Assembly (NCBI GenBank): GCA_041401985.1
Contig: JAWKTE010000001.1
Location: 362,989 to 426,988 of the forward strand
Reading direction: 5' to 3'
Origin: JACKHA01 sp041401985
Lineage (GTDB): Bacteria > Planctomycetota > Phycisphaerae > Phycisphaerales > UBA1924
DNA: 64,000 nucleotides
Part shown: positions 26,857 to 35,450 of the stretch, piece by piece
Numbering within the stretch: the stretch's first letter is position 1
Layout: each line of letters begins with the position of its first letter
Translations under genes and position numbers: made by a program
Notes under the pieces: model-generated
Database searches by the model: none
What the model was told of the DNA's origin: nothing
The model's input: the letters and a program-made list of their open reading frames with translations, nothing else

Positions 26857-27635
26857 CGGCGGCGCAGCCGCCGACAAGGCCGCCCGCCGCGCCCCCACCC
26901 ACACCCACGAGCACGCCCCCACCCGCACTCCGGGCACCCGCTCTCCCAATCCCGCTCCACGTCGTACCCACACCGCGGGCACAGCCCGCGCCGCCGCCGC
27001 CACAGAAGCCGCAGGCCGATGAGCGCGTAAACCACCACCGCCCACACCAAGGCGTAGAACGCCGTGTTGATCGCCAGCCCGCGCCAGATCGGTATCAAAG
27101 GCAATGCACGGATGTCGGAGGCGGGAGTGAGGCCTCCGAAGCTCAACGGCGTGCCGCCGTGCAACGACGGTTGCGGCTGGTACATCGTTCCGTACGCGGA
27201 AGGCGGATGGCCCACGGCGTACCACAGGCAGGGCATCGGCCACCCGCGCGCATCATCGAAGCCATAGTCGGGAATGGAATCGTCGTTCGCCCTGGCCCGC
27301 GCCACCCACCCCCACTCGCCGACCGACTTGGAGGCCGCCCATTCGTGGGACGGCACGTTCTCCCCGCCGATCACCGGCGGAGGCGGCATGTAGAACCCCC
27401 AGTCGGGCTCGACCTGCTCGCGCCATTGCCTCCGGATCAGACCTGGGCGCTCGAACTGGGCGACCCACACCGTGACGGTCAAATCGCCAATCGCGTGCTC
27501 CGTGTCGCTGTACGACCGGGCGCACCGGGCATTCGGCAACCACGCCGCCAACCCCCACGCCACACCAACACTCGTCGCCGCGCCCAGCAGCGCAAGCCCG
27601 ATCACACGCACCGCGATGAACCGCACCCGCCGCAT
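26838..27635 (-). CDS. membrane protein with C-terminal zinc ribbon
   Basis: This 265-residue protein has an N-terminal membrane helix (about 7-31), a soluble domain of about 150 residues, and a second helix near 187-211. The C-terminal zinc ribbon is CPRCGYDVERD ... CPECGW. The CPxCGYDL-type ribbon after a membrane segment is very common in Planctomycetota. The last 14 residues (PCRRLRRRLRLQA) are encoded by palindromic sequence and are unlikely to be part of the ancestral protein. Function unknown. Confidence 0.7.
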   Translation of the reverse strand: MRRVRFIAVRVIGLALLGAATSVGVAWGLAAWLPNARCARSYSDTEHAIGDLTVTVWVAQFERPGLIRRQWREQVEPDWGFYMPPPPVIGGENVPSHEWAASKSVGEWGWVARARANDDSIPDYGFDDARGWPMPCLWYAVGHPPSAYGTMYQPQPSLHGGTPLSFGGLTPASDIRALPLIPIWRGLAINTAFYALVWAVVVYALIGLRLLWRRRRGLCPRCGYDVERDWESGCPECGWGRARGCGWGRGGRPCRRLRRRLRLQA

Positions 27636-27661
27636 GCCGCCAGCTTACCACGCCCCCCGCC

Positions 27662-28567
27662 TCAGCCCTGCAACTTCGGAGCCGCGGCCCAGTGGAACTT
27701 GTCGATCACCGTCGCCCAGTACGACGCCTCGGGGTTCCGCACGAACCGCACGTGGCGCTCGTGCCTCGCGATGCGGATGCGGTCGTTGGGCTCGAGCAGG
27801 GTCTGGACCTGCCCGTCGAGCACGAGGGTGGTGCCGCCGGGCGTGCTGCCGGGCGCATCGGGCCCGTCGCGGTTGATCTGTCGGGCGACGATCTCGATGA
27901 CGCTGTGGCCCTCGACGACGATGGGGCGGAACGCCAGCGAGTGGGCCGCGATCGGCGTGACCGCGATCGCGTCGAGCGTCGGGGCCAGCAGCGGCCCGCC
28001 GGCCGACAGGTTGTATGCGGTCGAGCCCGTCGGCGTCGAGACGATGATCCCATCGCCCGACACGTGCGGGCCGACGCCCGCGTCGATCCCGACCTCGAGC
28101 CGGATCATGCGGAACGGCGGGCCGGCGGTGACGACGCAGTCGTTCAGGGCCACGCCGGAGAAGCGCGGCGTTGCTTCGGGCGACTGCCCATCGGCTCGGA
28201 CCTCGACGCGGAGCAGCGAGTGGCGCCGCGCGTCGAGCGGGCCGTCGCCGAAGACACGGGCCGCCTGGTCGCGCAGCGCGTCCAGATCGAACGCGGCCAT
28301 GAACCCGAGTTTCCCGAAGTTCACGCCCAGCAGCGGCTTGTCCAGGTTCAGGCAGCGGCGCGTCTGGCTCAGCAGCGTCCCGTCGCCCCCGAGAACCACC
28401 AGCAGATCGGCGGCGGCGGCTTCGGGCGCCTGCAGCGGCTCGTTCGAGAGCGCATCGCCCTGGCCCAGCCACCGCCCGTGGCGCTCGACAATCGCCCGGA
28501 CATCCGCGGCGGCGGCGACGGCCTCGGGCTTCGACGGGTTCACGAGCACGTACGCGCTGCGGGACAC
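27662..28567 (-). CDS. nadK: NAD kinase
   Basis: This 301-residue protein has the NAD kinase signature LLVVLGGDGTLL, GVNFGKLGFMAAF, and the conserved STPTGSTAYNLSAGGP. NadK phosphorylates NAD to NADP using ATP or polyphosphate. The length fits bacterial members. It lies 26 bp upstream of the zinc-ribbon membrane gene on the same strand, so they may be co-transcribed. Confidence 0.92.
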   Translation of the reverse strand: MSRSAYVLVNPSKPEAVAAAADVRAIVERHGRWLGQGDALSNEPLQAPEAAAADLLVVLGGDGTLLSQTRRCLNLDKPLLGVNFGKLGFMAAFDLDALRDQAARVFGDGPLDARRHSLLRVEVRADGQSPEATPRFSGVALNDCVVTAGPPFRMIRLEVGIDAGVGPHVSGDGIIVSTPTGSTAYNLSAGGPLLAPTLDAIAVTPIAAHSLAFRPIVVEGHSVIEIVARQINRDGPDAPGSTPGGTTLVLDGQVQTLLEPNDRIRIARHERHVRFVRNPEASYWATVIDKFHWAAAPKLQG

Positions 28568-28635
28568 GGGCGGAGTTTATGCGGTACGGGACATCCCGGT
28601 CGGGCACCTCGCCCGCCACTACCCTTGGAGCAGCG

Positions 28636-29265
28636 ATGGAGCACGTTGATCTTTCCAGTGTGTACCGGGTCCGAAGTGCGCCCGGCGTCGACGGGCCTCC
28701 GATGCCGCGTGGAGTGCTCTCGATCCGGAACCTGCTGGCGGATGCCGATCGGGACGCGGGGCGTGGTGGGTCGGCGATCGGCGCGACTCGTGCCGAAGAC
28801 GCCGTTGTTGTCGCCTGGTCGGGATGGCTCGGCGAGCCAGCCGCCAGTGCGGATGGCATGGTCGAGCGCGACTTCCGAACGTGGTCCGGGGCGGGGCGTG
28901 CGGCGCTCGACGCGTTCGTCGAATCAGCGCGACAGCCCGATGCCGGCTCCTCGGCGGCGATCTGGTTCCGCCCCCACCACCGCCACGTCCTCTCCGACGC
29001 CCCGTCGTGCGCGGCGTTCCTCAAGTCGCACGAGGCGCTGGTCGCTTCGGACCAGATCGGTCTGTTCGTTGACGCTGCGCTGCTCATCGACGAGTCGATG
29101 GCCGCGACGAGGCCGGACCACATCGATCGCATCATCGAGCGCCTCGCGCCCCTCGATGGCATCCGCGCGATCGCCATGCACGCGGATGACTGGGACGCGC
29201 TCGACGCGACATTGCGCAGCGTCATCGAGACTCGCGCCATCCCGACGCTCGAACCTGTGCATTAG
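28636..29265 (+). CDS. hypothetical protein
   Basis: This 209-residue protein from ATG 28636 has no membrane segment and no recognised domain. Visible features are a Trp-containing hydrophobic core (VVVAWSGWLGEPA), a His-rich segment (FRPHHRHVLSD), and a helix-rich C-terminal half (LFVDAALLIDESMA). It overlaps the downstream minus-strand gene by 4 bp. Codon bias supports a real gene. Confidence 0.55.
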   Translation: MEHVDLSSVYRVRSAPGVDGPPMPRGVLSIRNLLADADRDAGRGGSAIGATRAEDAVVVAWSGWLGEPAASADGMVERDFRTWSGAGRAALDAFVESARQPDAGSSAAIWFRPHHRHVLSDAPSCAAFLKSHEALVASDQIGLFVDAALLIDESMAATRPDHIDRIIERLAPLDGIRAIAMHADDWDALDATLRSVIETRAIPTLEPVH

Positions 29266-29687
29266 GGCTTCGGCCCGCCGAACCGCCCGCGAACCACGAT
29301 CGCCGTCGCGATCCCCGCGCCGAACAGCAGCACCCCGACGACCACCAGCAGGATCAGCCCCGGCGAGACCAGCCCGCCCCACACCGCCCCGCCGATCGCC
29401 AGGCCCAGCACGATGAGCAGCACCGCCATGAGCACGATGCGTCGCCCCAACGCCTCGCCGCGGCGTTGGCGGGCGGTTTCGGCCAGCGTGTTGCGCACGT
29501 CGAGGCGTTCGATCAGTTCCCGCACGCGGTCCACGTCGTCCGGGTCGACGCGGAGTTCGAACCCACCCGAGGCTTCGACGATGGCGTGCGGCACGTCGGC
29601 CGCGTCGAGCACGCCGGCGACGAACTCGGCCTCCTGGCGGGAGGCGAGCATCGCGACCTTCTGCAGACGCCTGGTCTCGATCTGCAC
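29262..29687 (-). CDS. DUF2007-like membrane protein
   Basis: The GTG start at 29687 gives a 141-residue protein. Residues about 11-65 match the DUF2007 pattern (VAMLASRQEAEFVAGVLDAA ... LRVDPDDVDRVRELI), a small alpha-beta domain sometimes called putative signal transducing. Two membrane helices follow (about 84-104 and 109-132). It is followed upstream by a second protein of the same kind at 29804-30214. The in-frame extension to 30383 is rejected as antisense to that neighbour. Confidence 0.7.
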   Translation of the reverse strand: MQIETRRLQKVAMLASRQEAEFVAGVLDAADVPHAIVEASGGFELRVDPDDVDRVRELIERLDVRNTLAETARQRRGEALGRRIVLMAVLLIVLGLAIGGAVWGGLVSPGLILLVVVGVLLFGAGIATAIVVRGRFGGPKP

Positions 29688-29803
29688 GGCGGGGCCTCGG
29701 GGGAGCGAATACTCGGAAAGATACGCACGAGAGCGACGGGCGTTGCGGTGACGGGCCCTGGTGGGACGGACTCCCCGGTGCGGGGGGATTGGCTGTCCCT
29801 GCC

Positions 29804-30214
29804 TCATGGACGTTCGAACACGCCCGGAGCGAACACGACGAGCCAGATGAACACGCCGATCGCGATCGCTCCGATCACGACGACGATCGCCGTGCGGGAC
29901 GGAGCGCCCGCCGACGCGCTGGCCTCGGGCTCCGGCGCGTCCTCGGGCGTGCCGACATCGACGTCGTTCCAATCGATGTCGATCGAGTCGGATCGCTGGT
30001 TGTCGAGCACCTCGCGGGCCCGCTCGGCGTCGGCACGGCGCACATACAGACGGTGCGGATCGGTCGAGCCGACCTCCCAGCGCAGCGTGGTGGCGGCCGA
30101 GCCCGGCGAGACGGCCCGGATGCCGTGCGACTCGAGCACGCTGATCCACAGCCCGGCCTGGAGTTCCGAGGCCGCGCTGGTGAGCATGACCAGATCGTCG
30201 GGGTCGTCGGGCAT
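29804..30214 (-). CDS. DUF2007-like membrane protein
   Basis: This 136-residue protein has an N-terminal DUF2007-like domain (VMLTSAASELQAGLWISVLE ... LYVRRADAERAREVLDNQ). An acidic linker and one C-terminal membrane helix follow (about 109-129). It is a diverged paralogue of the next gene at 29262-29687, so the two probably arose by tandem duplication. No catalytic residues are visible. Confidence 0.7.
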   Translation of the reverse strand: MPDDPDDLVMLTSAASELQAGLWISVLESHGIRAVSPGSAATTLRWEVGSTDPHRLYVRRADAERAREVLDNQRSDSIDIDWNDVDVGTPEDAPEPEASASAGAPSRTAIVVVIGAIAIGVFIWLVVFAPGVFERP

Positions 30215-30311
30215 CGCGCCTCCAGGAGCAGCGTACCCGATGCGCGGGCGTCATCCAAGGCGCACGAGCACCACTCGCCCCCTCCGCCCACGTCGCAGAG
30301 CCTCGTGGGCA

Positions 30312-30333
30312 CCTCCCCCGCACGCGGGGGAGG
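30312..30333 (-). terminator. hairpin terminator of sppA
   Basis: CCTCCCCCG CACG CGGGGGAGG is a perfect 9-bp stem with a 4-nt loop, 8 bases past the minus-strand stop of sppA. It lacks a strong T-tract on the minus strand. Confidence 0.55.
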
Positions 30334-30340
30334 AGCTCTC

Positions 30341-31357
30341 TCACGGCATCCAGAGGTAGTACGCCCCGGCCGCGGGCGGCCATTCGGTCGCGCCCGGCAG
30401 GCGGATCTCGAGCGTTGTCGGGCCGGTCGCCTGGGGCGTGGCGTCCGGGGCCTCGGCACGGGCGTAGGCGGTGCGGGGCGTCACGCCGCGAGGGTGGTAC
30501 CGCACGAGGCGCCCGCCCTCGACACCCGCCGCCGCCAACGCGCGATCGAACGCCTCGCGGATGCCGCCGGCGGAGTCTGCCAGGCCCAGTTCGATGGCCT
30601 GCTGGCCCGAGAAGATGCGCCCGTCGGTGGCTTGTTCGACATTCGATTCGGACAGGCCCGGGCGGCGTTCGACGACCAGCCCGCGGAACCGCGCGTAGTC
30701 CTCATCGACGAGGCGCTGCAGGATCGCGTAGTGCTCTTCCTCCATCGGCTCGAACGGGCTGGCCAGGTCCTTGTTCGGACGGCTCACGACGGCACGCGAC
30801 GCGATGCCCCAGCGGCCCATCGCCTCGCTGAAGTTGAACGTCGGGAAGATCACGCCGATCGAGCCCGTGATGCACGTCGGCTCGGTCACGATCTCGTCGG
30901 CGGCCAACGCGATGTAGTACCCGCCGCTCGCGGCGACGGTCGAGAGCGACGCGATCACCGGCTTGCCGGTGCGCTCGCGGAAGCGGGCGATCTCACGGTA
31001 CATCACGTCGCTGGCCGTCACACTGCCGCCGGGCGAGTCGATCCGCAGCACCACGGCCCGGACGGACCGATCCTCGGCGGCCTTGTCGAGCGACGCGACC
31101 AGGCGATCGACCGGGTTCTCGCCGGAGGAGATCAGGCCGGGCGAGGCGGCGTCGGCGATCAGGCCGCGGACCTCGATGAGCGCGACTTTGGCCGAACCGG
31201 CGTGGTCGTCCGACGACATCACCGCGGTCTCGGAGAGGCGGTTGTCGCGCTGCCCGAAGGTGACGCTGAAGGTCGCCGGGCCGCAGGCGGTCAGGAGGGT
31301 GGAGAGGGCCAGCAGAGCGGTCGCGGCGAGCACGCGGGGGCGCGGCGGGGTGGTCAT
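30341..31357 (-). CDS. sppA: signal peptide peptidase SppA, lipoprotein form
   Basis: This 338-residue protein has a lipobox LLTAC (Cys25), then the SppA S49 peptidase domain. The nucleophile is S144 in VAASGGYYIALAAD, and the general base is probably K196 in SRPNKDLASPFEPME. Other conserved blocks are RIDSPGGSV and TGSIGVI. SppA degrades cleaved signal peptides in the membrane; a lipidated form would sit on the outer leaflet. The ATG at 31357 was chosen for the lipoprotein signal; a longer frame to 31921 overlaps the next gene. Confidence 0.88.
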   Translation of the reverse strand: MTTPPRPRVLAATALLALSTLLTACGPATFSVTFGQRDNRLSETAVMSSDDHAGSAKVALIEVRGLIADAASPGLISSGENPVDRLVASLDKAAEDRSVRAVVLRIDSPGGSVTASDVMYREIARFRERTGKPVIASLSTVAASGGYYIALAADEIVTEPTCITGSIGVIFPTFNFSEAMGRWGIASRAVVSRPNKDLASPFEPMEEEHYAILQRLVDEDYARFRGLVVERRPGLSESNVEQATDGRIFSGQQAIELGLADSAGGIREAFDRALAAAGVEGGRLVRYHPRGVTPRTAYARAEAPDATPQATGPTTLEIRLPGATEWPPAAGAYYLWMP

Positions 31358-31412
31358 GGAGGCGAGTGTACGGGGTTGGGGGACGCGGCTTGCGTCGCCG
31401 TACGATCCGACC

Positions 31413-31778
31413 ATGCTGATGGCCCCCCGGCGCGTTCCGGTCTGGGTTCGACTCGCTCGCCTCGCCCACGTCTGGATCATGGCGGCGTTGTGCGGGCTCG
31501 TGTGGTGGGCGACCCAATCCTGGGCTTGGCTGCTCATGTCGGCCCTGCCGGCACTGATGCTCGGCATCGTGGCTTCCGCGCCGGTCCACTTGCTCCTGCA
31601 TCGCGAGCAAGCCCGGCTCATCGCCAAGGGCGGGTGCCCGGCGTGCGGATCCCCGGGACTGGACGCGGTGCCGCCGCCGAGCCGGTTTGGTTGGCGCTGC
31701 GGGGGCTGCGGTGCGCGGATCAAGAAGCGGGGCGCTGTTGTGCTGGCCAGTAGCGGGACCACCAGCAAGCCCTCGTGA
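31413..31778 (+). CDS. small membrane protein with zinc ribbon
   Basis: This 121-residue protein has two membrane helices (about 15-35 and 38-60). The C-terminal zinc ribbon is CPACGSPG ... CGGCGARI. It is of the same general kind as other Planctomycetota membrane zinc-ribbon proteins in this window. Function unknown. Divergent from sppA with a 55-bp gap. Confidence 0.65.
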   Translation: MLMAPRRVPVWVRLARLAHVWIMAALCGLVWWATQSWAWLLMSALPALMLGIVASAPVHLLLHREQARLIAKGGCPACGSPGLDAVPPPSRFGWRCGGCGARIKKRGAVVLASSGTTSKPS

Positions 31779-31961
31779 ACGGACGCCCGGGAGTCCATTG
31801 CCGCGGCGGCCGAGCCGTTACCGTCGCGCTCCCGATGATCGACGCTGACGTCTCGCCGATTGGTTCGTGGACCCAACGCCGAGGCGTGTCCGATGGGGAT
31901 GGGAGCGGTCGGTCTGATCACCGCCGACGCGAGTGGCGGCGGGGTGGGGGTTCAGAGAAAG

Positions 31962-32051
31962 CGGAGCGGGAGGGATTCGAACCCTCGATACAGGAATTTC
32001 CCGTATAACGGATTAGCAATCCGTCCCCTTCAGCCTCTCGGGCACCGCTCC
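31962..32051 (-). tRNA. tRNA-Ser (GCU)
   Basis: The minus strand folds into a 90-nt class II tRNA. The acceptor stem is GGAGCGG / CCGCTCC with a G discriminator. The anticodon loop TTGCTAA gives anticodon GCU (serine AGC/AGU). A long variable arm fits tRNA-Ser, and the T loop is GGTTCGAATC. CCA is not encoded. Downstream on the minus strand, CTTTCTC could contribute to termination. Confidence 0.95.
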
Positions 32052-32338
32052 GAAGGGTCAAGCCCGAAGGGTACGCCCGGCACGGGGGGCGAACAAACGC
32101 GGGACACGGACCGCGGCGGCGCGACGGGCCGACACCAAGGGGGACACCGCGTCGGACGTCCCTCGCCGCCGAACGGCGGGCGAAACGCTTCAAGTCCTTG
32201 TGGATCAAACAGCCGCGTGTCGGACTCTTGCCGACGACCGGCGGCTTTCAAATCAAGGCCCGGGACCAGGCCAAAGGCTTGTGCCGCACGAGGATATGGC
32301 CCCTCGCTCAGATCACCTCAGTCGGGTGAGTCAACTGG
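32052..32338. other. intergenic region, no gene seen
   Basis: This 287-bp gap between the tRNA and the oxidoreductase gene must hold the tRNA promoter, but no consensus boxes stand out. I see no duplication of the tRNA 3' end that would mark an integration site. Confidence 0.5.
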
Positions 32339-34630
32339 TCAACGCGAACGGGCGTGGCCGAGCCCTTTGGCGGCTCGCGCGTGGGCCGATGCCGGGAGCA
32401 CATCGAGCCGCGTGCTGCGCCTGATCCGCACGGCGACGTTCTTGAACGCAGGGGTCTTCGAGTGCGGGTCCGCGGATGCGGGCACGAGGGCGTTGGCCTC
32501 GGGGCAGTACATCGCGGCGTTCCCAGGGCGGATCTCGATCTCGCGTGCCCGAGCAACCATTGAGCCCGCCTGGCTGGCCACCTCGACGGCGTCGTCCTCT
32601 CGCACGCCAAGGCGCTCCATGTCGGCCCGGCTCATCATCACAATGTCCCGACGGACCTGCCCTCGATACACGTCGTGATCCTCGTAGACCACCGTGTTGA
32701 ACTGGCCTTCGGAGCGGATCGTTGCCAATCGCAACGCGATTCCGGGCGCGGGCGAGGAACCCTGGCCCGTGAGATCGTTCGCCGGGATCTCGTGCGTCGG
32801 CAACGCCACGCCTTTGAACGCCGCTCGCCCCGTCGGCGTGCCGACACGCGGCGAAGAGACGGCTCGCCCGGGGATCTGGAACTCCTGGCGCGTGCGGTCG
32901 ATGCTGCCCAGGGCCTCCAGTTCAGGGATCACCGCGGCGATGTGGGCCCGGATCGCTTTATGATCGGTTGCGTCTGCAAGCCCTGGCGGGAGCCGTTCGC
33001 GCAGCGCACGACGCATCAGTTCGGCGATGACCTCGACCTCGCTTCGCGGGCCCTCGAATCGTGCCCGCCCGCCCTCGCTGAATCGCACGAAGCTGAACAT
33101 GGACTCCTGCGTGGTCGGTTGCGACTCCTCATCGCGAGCAAGCACGGGCAGGATGAGCGATGCCGTCCCCCGCCCGCGGGCGTGCCCCGTGTTGAGCGTG
33201 GTGGACAGGAACACTGTCAGATCGACCGATCGCAGCGCCCGCTCGGCCATGCCGGCATCGGGGCATGAACCGAAGAGGTTTCCTCCGAGGTGGACGGCCA
33301 CGCGGACCCGCTTCGCCTCGGCGGCGCGCACGCACGCGAGCGTGTCCATGCCCGTCGATGTCGGCATCGTGACACCGAATCGCCGCTCCAACCCCCGCAG
33401 GAAGGCCTCGGAGGGTACCGGCGAGACCCCAACGGTTCCCATGCCCTGCACGTTGCTATGGCCGCGGAGAGGCAACAGGCCCGCGCCCGGCCTGCCGAGC
33501 ATGCCGCGGAGCAGCGCGAGGTTTGCGATGGCGTGGACGTTTGCGACGCCGTGCGTGTGATGGGTGATGCCCATCGTCCAGCAGAACACCGCGGCCTTCG
33601 AGTCGGCGTATGCCTGGGCGGCCGCGCGGATCTCCGGCTCGGGCACACCGGATTCGCCGACCAGCGTGGGCCAGTCGAGCCCATCCAGGACCGCCCGCCA
33701 CGCTTCGTGGCCCTCCGTGTGCTCGGCGATGAAACGCGAATCCGTTCCGCCCAGTTCGATCACGCCCTTGGCGATCGCGGAGAGCAGCGCGATGTCGCCC
33801 CCGATGTGCGGCTGCAGGTACTGGTCCGCGATCCGCGTGCCGAAGAGCAGGCTGCGGACATCGCTCGGAACGGCGAACCTCACCAGGCCCAGTTCGCGGA
33901 TCGGATTGATGACCACAACTCTGCCGCCGCGGCGTTTGAGGTCCATCAGCGTTCGCATGAGGCGCGGGTGGTTGGACGCGGGGTTCGCGCCGATGAGGAA
34001 CACCAGATCGCTCGCGTCGAGGGCCGCGAGATCGACGGTGCCCGTGCCCGTCCCGATGGCCTGGCGAAGCCCGACCCCCGAGGCCTGATGGCAGAAGTAC
34101 GAGCAGTTGTTGACGTTGTTGGTGCCGTACAGGCGCGCGAACAACTGCAGCAGGAACCCAGCCTCGTTGCTGGAGCGCCCGCTCGCGTAAAAGAACGTCT
34201 CGTCCGCCGGTGCGCCACGCAACACATCGGCAGCCAGCCCGAGGGCGCGGTCCCAGGAGACCTCGCGGTATCGGTCTCCGCCCGCCTCGCAGAACATGGG
34301 CCGCGTGATCCGCCCGGCGGCTTCGAGTTCCCGCGGCGAGAGGCGTGCGAGCCTGTCGTTCGGGAACTCGTCGAAGAACCCCTCGCCCAGGCGTCCCCGC
34401 ATGTCGGCCGCCATCGCCTGCACGGACTTCTTGCAGACCTCCGGGAAGTTTCCGCGCTCGTTGACCATGCCGCCGGCCTGCCCGCCCATCCCCAGCGCGC
34501 ACGTCTTGCACGCGTTTCTGGAGCGCAGCGCACGCCACATCCGCCGAAGCCCGCCGGCCGAGCGGGCCTGCGCGATCGTGTACCAGATTGATCGGAACCC
34601 GCCTGCGGCCGATGGGCGAGGGGCTGGCAT
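32339..34630 (-). CDS. YdeP/FdhF-family molybdopterin oxidoreductase
   Basis: This 763-residue protein starts with a basic leader and a CxxC pair in NACKTCALGMGGQAGGM. Molybdopterin-binding blocks follow: LIGANPASNHPRLM, GITHHTHGVANVHAIANLAL and GRGTASLILPVLARDEES. A C-terminal molydopterin dinucleotide-binding domain ends it. YdeP-type proteins are formate-dehydrogenase-like; in E. coli, YdeP contributes to acid resistance. It lacks the four-cysteine Fe4S4 motif at the N-terminus of classical FdhF. It is divergent from a cluster that contains the cofactor genes moeA, mobA and moaA. Confidence 0.85.
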   Translation of the reverse strand: MPAPRPSAAGGFRSIWYTIAQARSAGGLRRMWRALRSRNACKTCALGMGGQAGGMVNERGNFPEVCKKSVQAMAADMRGRLGEGFFDEFPNDRLARLSPRELEAAGRITRPMFCEAGGDRYREVSWDRALGLAADVLRGAPADETFFYASGRSSNEAGFLLQLFARLYGTNNVNNCSYFCHQASGVGLRQAIGTGTGTVDLAALDASDLVFLIGANPASNHPRLMRTLMDLKRRGGRVVVINPIRELGLVRFAVPSDVRSLLFGTRIADQYLQPHIGGDIALLSAIAKGVIELGGTDSRFIAEHTEGHEAWRAVLDGLDWPTLVGESGVPEPEIRAAAQAYADSKAAVFCWTMGITHHTHGVANVHAIANLALLRGMLGRPGAGLLPLRGHSNVQGMGTVGVSPVPSEAFLRGLERRFGVTMPTSTGMDTLACVRAAEAKRVRVAVHLGGNLFGSCPDAGMAERALRSVDLTVFLSTTLNTGHARGRGTASLILPVLARDEESQPTTQESMFSFVRFSEGGRARFEGPRSEVEVIAELMRRALRERLPPGLADATDHKAIRAHIAAVIPELEALGSIDRTRQEFQIPGRAVSSPRVGTPTGRAAFKGVALPTHEIPANDLTGQGSSPAPGIALRLATIRSEGQFNTVVYEDHDVYRGQVRRDIVMMSRADMERLGVREDDAVEVASQAGSMVARAREIEIRPGNAAMYCPEANALVPASADPHSKTPAFKNVAVRIRRSTRLDVLPASAHARAAKGLGHARSR

Positions 34631-34696
34631 CGTCAAGAGTATCGTCGCTGGCGGGTGCCGCCGCCCGAGGCAGCAATCACCGACACGATCGTCTCG

Positions 34697-35042
34697 ATGC
34701 TCGATGATCGAGCGATGCTCCGCTATCCCGCCCGCGTGCGCTTCGGCGCCGAGCCGCTGCGCCCGGACGAGTTCGCCTGCCTCGAGCCCCTGGGACCGCG
34801 CCCCAGCGACGGCTTCTGCCTGTCCACACGCCCCCTGTTTGCCACCGACGCCGCCCTCCTGCCCATGATCGCCGCCTACTACTTCCGGTCGGTGAACTAC
34901 GGCGACGGGGCGACGCACGTCGAGGCCGAGCTACTCGGTTCTACATCTCTGGGGATCGGACAGGAGCGCGACGACCGCTCGCTGTGCGCCGCGCCGGACC
35001 TCGTCGAGAGCCTGCCCCAGAGTTCAGCCCGGAGGGGTCTCA
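34697..35042 (+). CDS. hypothetical protein, open-ended frame
   Basis: From ATG 34697 (or GTG 34655) about 85-100 codons have strong coding bias. They include VRFGAEPLRPDEFACLEPLG and AYYFRSVNYGDGATHVEAE. The bias weakens after about 34930 and the frame continues without stop to 36013, through the next two genes. The coordinates mark the portion before the next start codon. The family is not recognised. A frameshift near 34930 or a true overlapping end are both possible. Confidence 0.35.
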
Positions 35043-35408
35043 ATGTCCGCACGTCCGTCCGAACCCAGCGTCCCGGAGGCATCCGGCATGCCCTCGCAAC
35101 CGCCCGCGGCGTTCCGCGAGTTCGTCCAGGCGTTCCCCGAACTTGGGGCCGCCCACGAACGGGTGGCCAAGGCTGTCGAGTCGGCGGGCCCGCTCGACGC
35201 CAAGACGCTCGCGCTGGTCAAGATCGGGCTGTGCGTCGGCGCGGGGCTGGAGTCGGCCCTGCGCAGCCACGTGCGTCGCGCCATGTTGCACGGCGCGACG
35301 CAGCAGGAGATCGAGCAGACGATCCTGCTGGGCATGAACACCGTCGGCTTCCCGCGCACCGTGGCCGCGTGGAGCTGGGCCCGCGAGCAGTTCCGCCGGG
35401 GCGTCTGA
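35043..35408 (+). CDS. carboxymuconolactone decarboxylase-family protein
   Basis: This 121-residue protein has the CMD/AhpD helical fold: LDAKTLALVKIGLCVGAGLE, then SHVRRAMLHGATQQEIEQTI and a final helix. The CxxC pair that gives AhpD its thiol activity is absent, so it is not a disulfide reductase of that type. A good CGGAGGGG ribosome site precedes the ATG. It is followed closely by the decarboxylase gene. Confidence 0.8.
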   Translation: MSARPSEPSVPEASGMPSQPPAAFREFVQAFPELGAAHERVAKAVESAGPLDAKTLALVKIGLCVGAGLESALRSHVRRAMLHGATQQEIEQTILLGMNTVGFPRTVAAWSWAREQFRRGV

Positions 35409-35450
35409 GAGCGCGGCGTTGGGTCGGAGGCGTGCGAGGGAGCCGAGGCG

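Noticed and set aside
31962..32051. tRNA-Ser as attachment site of the island
   Set aside because: The tRNA is 9 kb from the island's left side, with core genes between, and I see no repeated tRNA 3' end.
31860..32678. Long plus-strand frame across the tRNA region
   Set aside because: It is mostly antisense to tRNA-Ser(GCU) and the YdeP gene and has no coding bias of its own.
32339..34630. Selenocysteine formate dehydrogenase
   Set aside because: No in-frame TGA occurs within the gene and the N-terminal four-cysteine Fe-S motif is absent; YdeP-type fits better.
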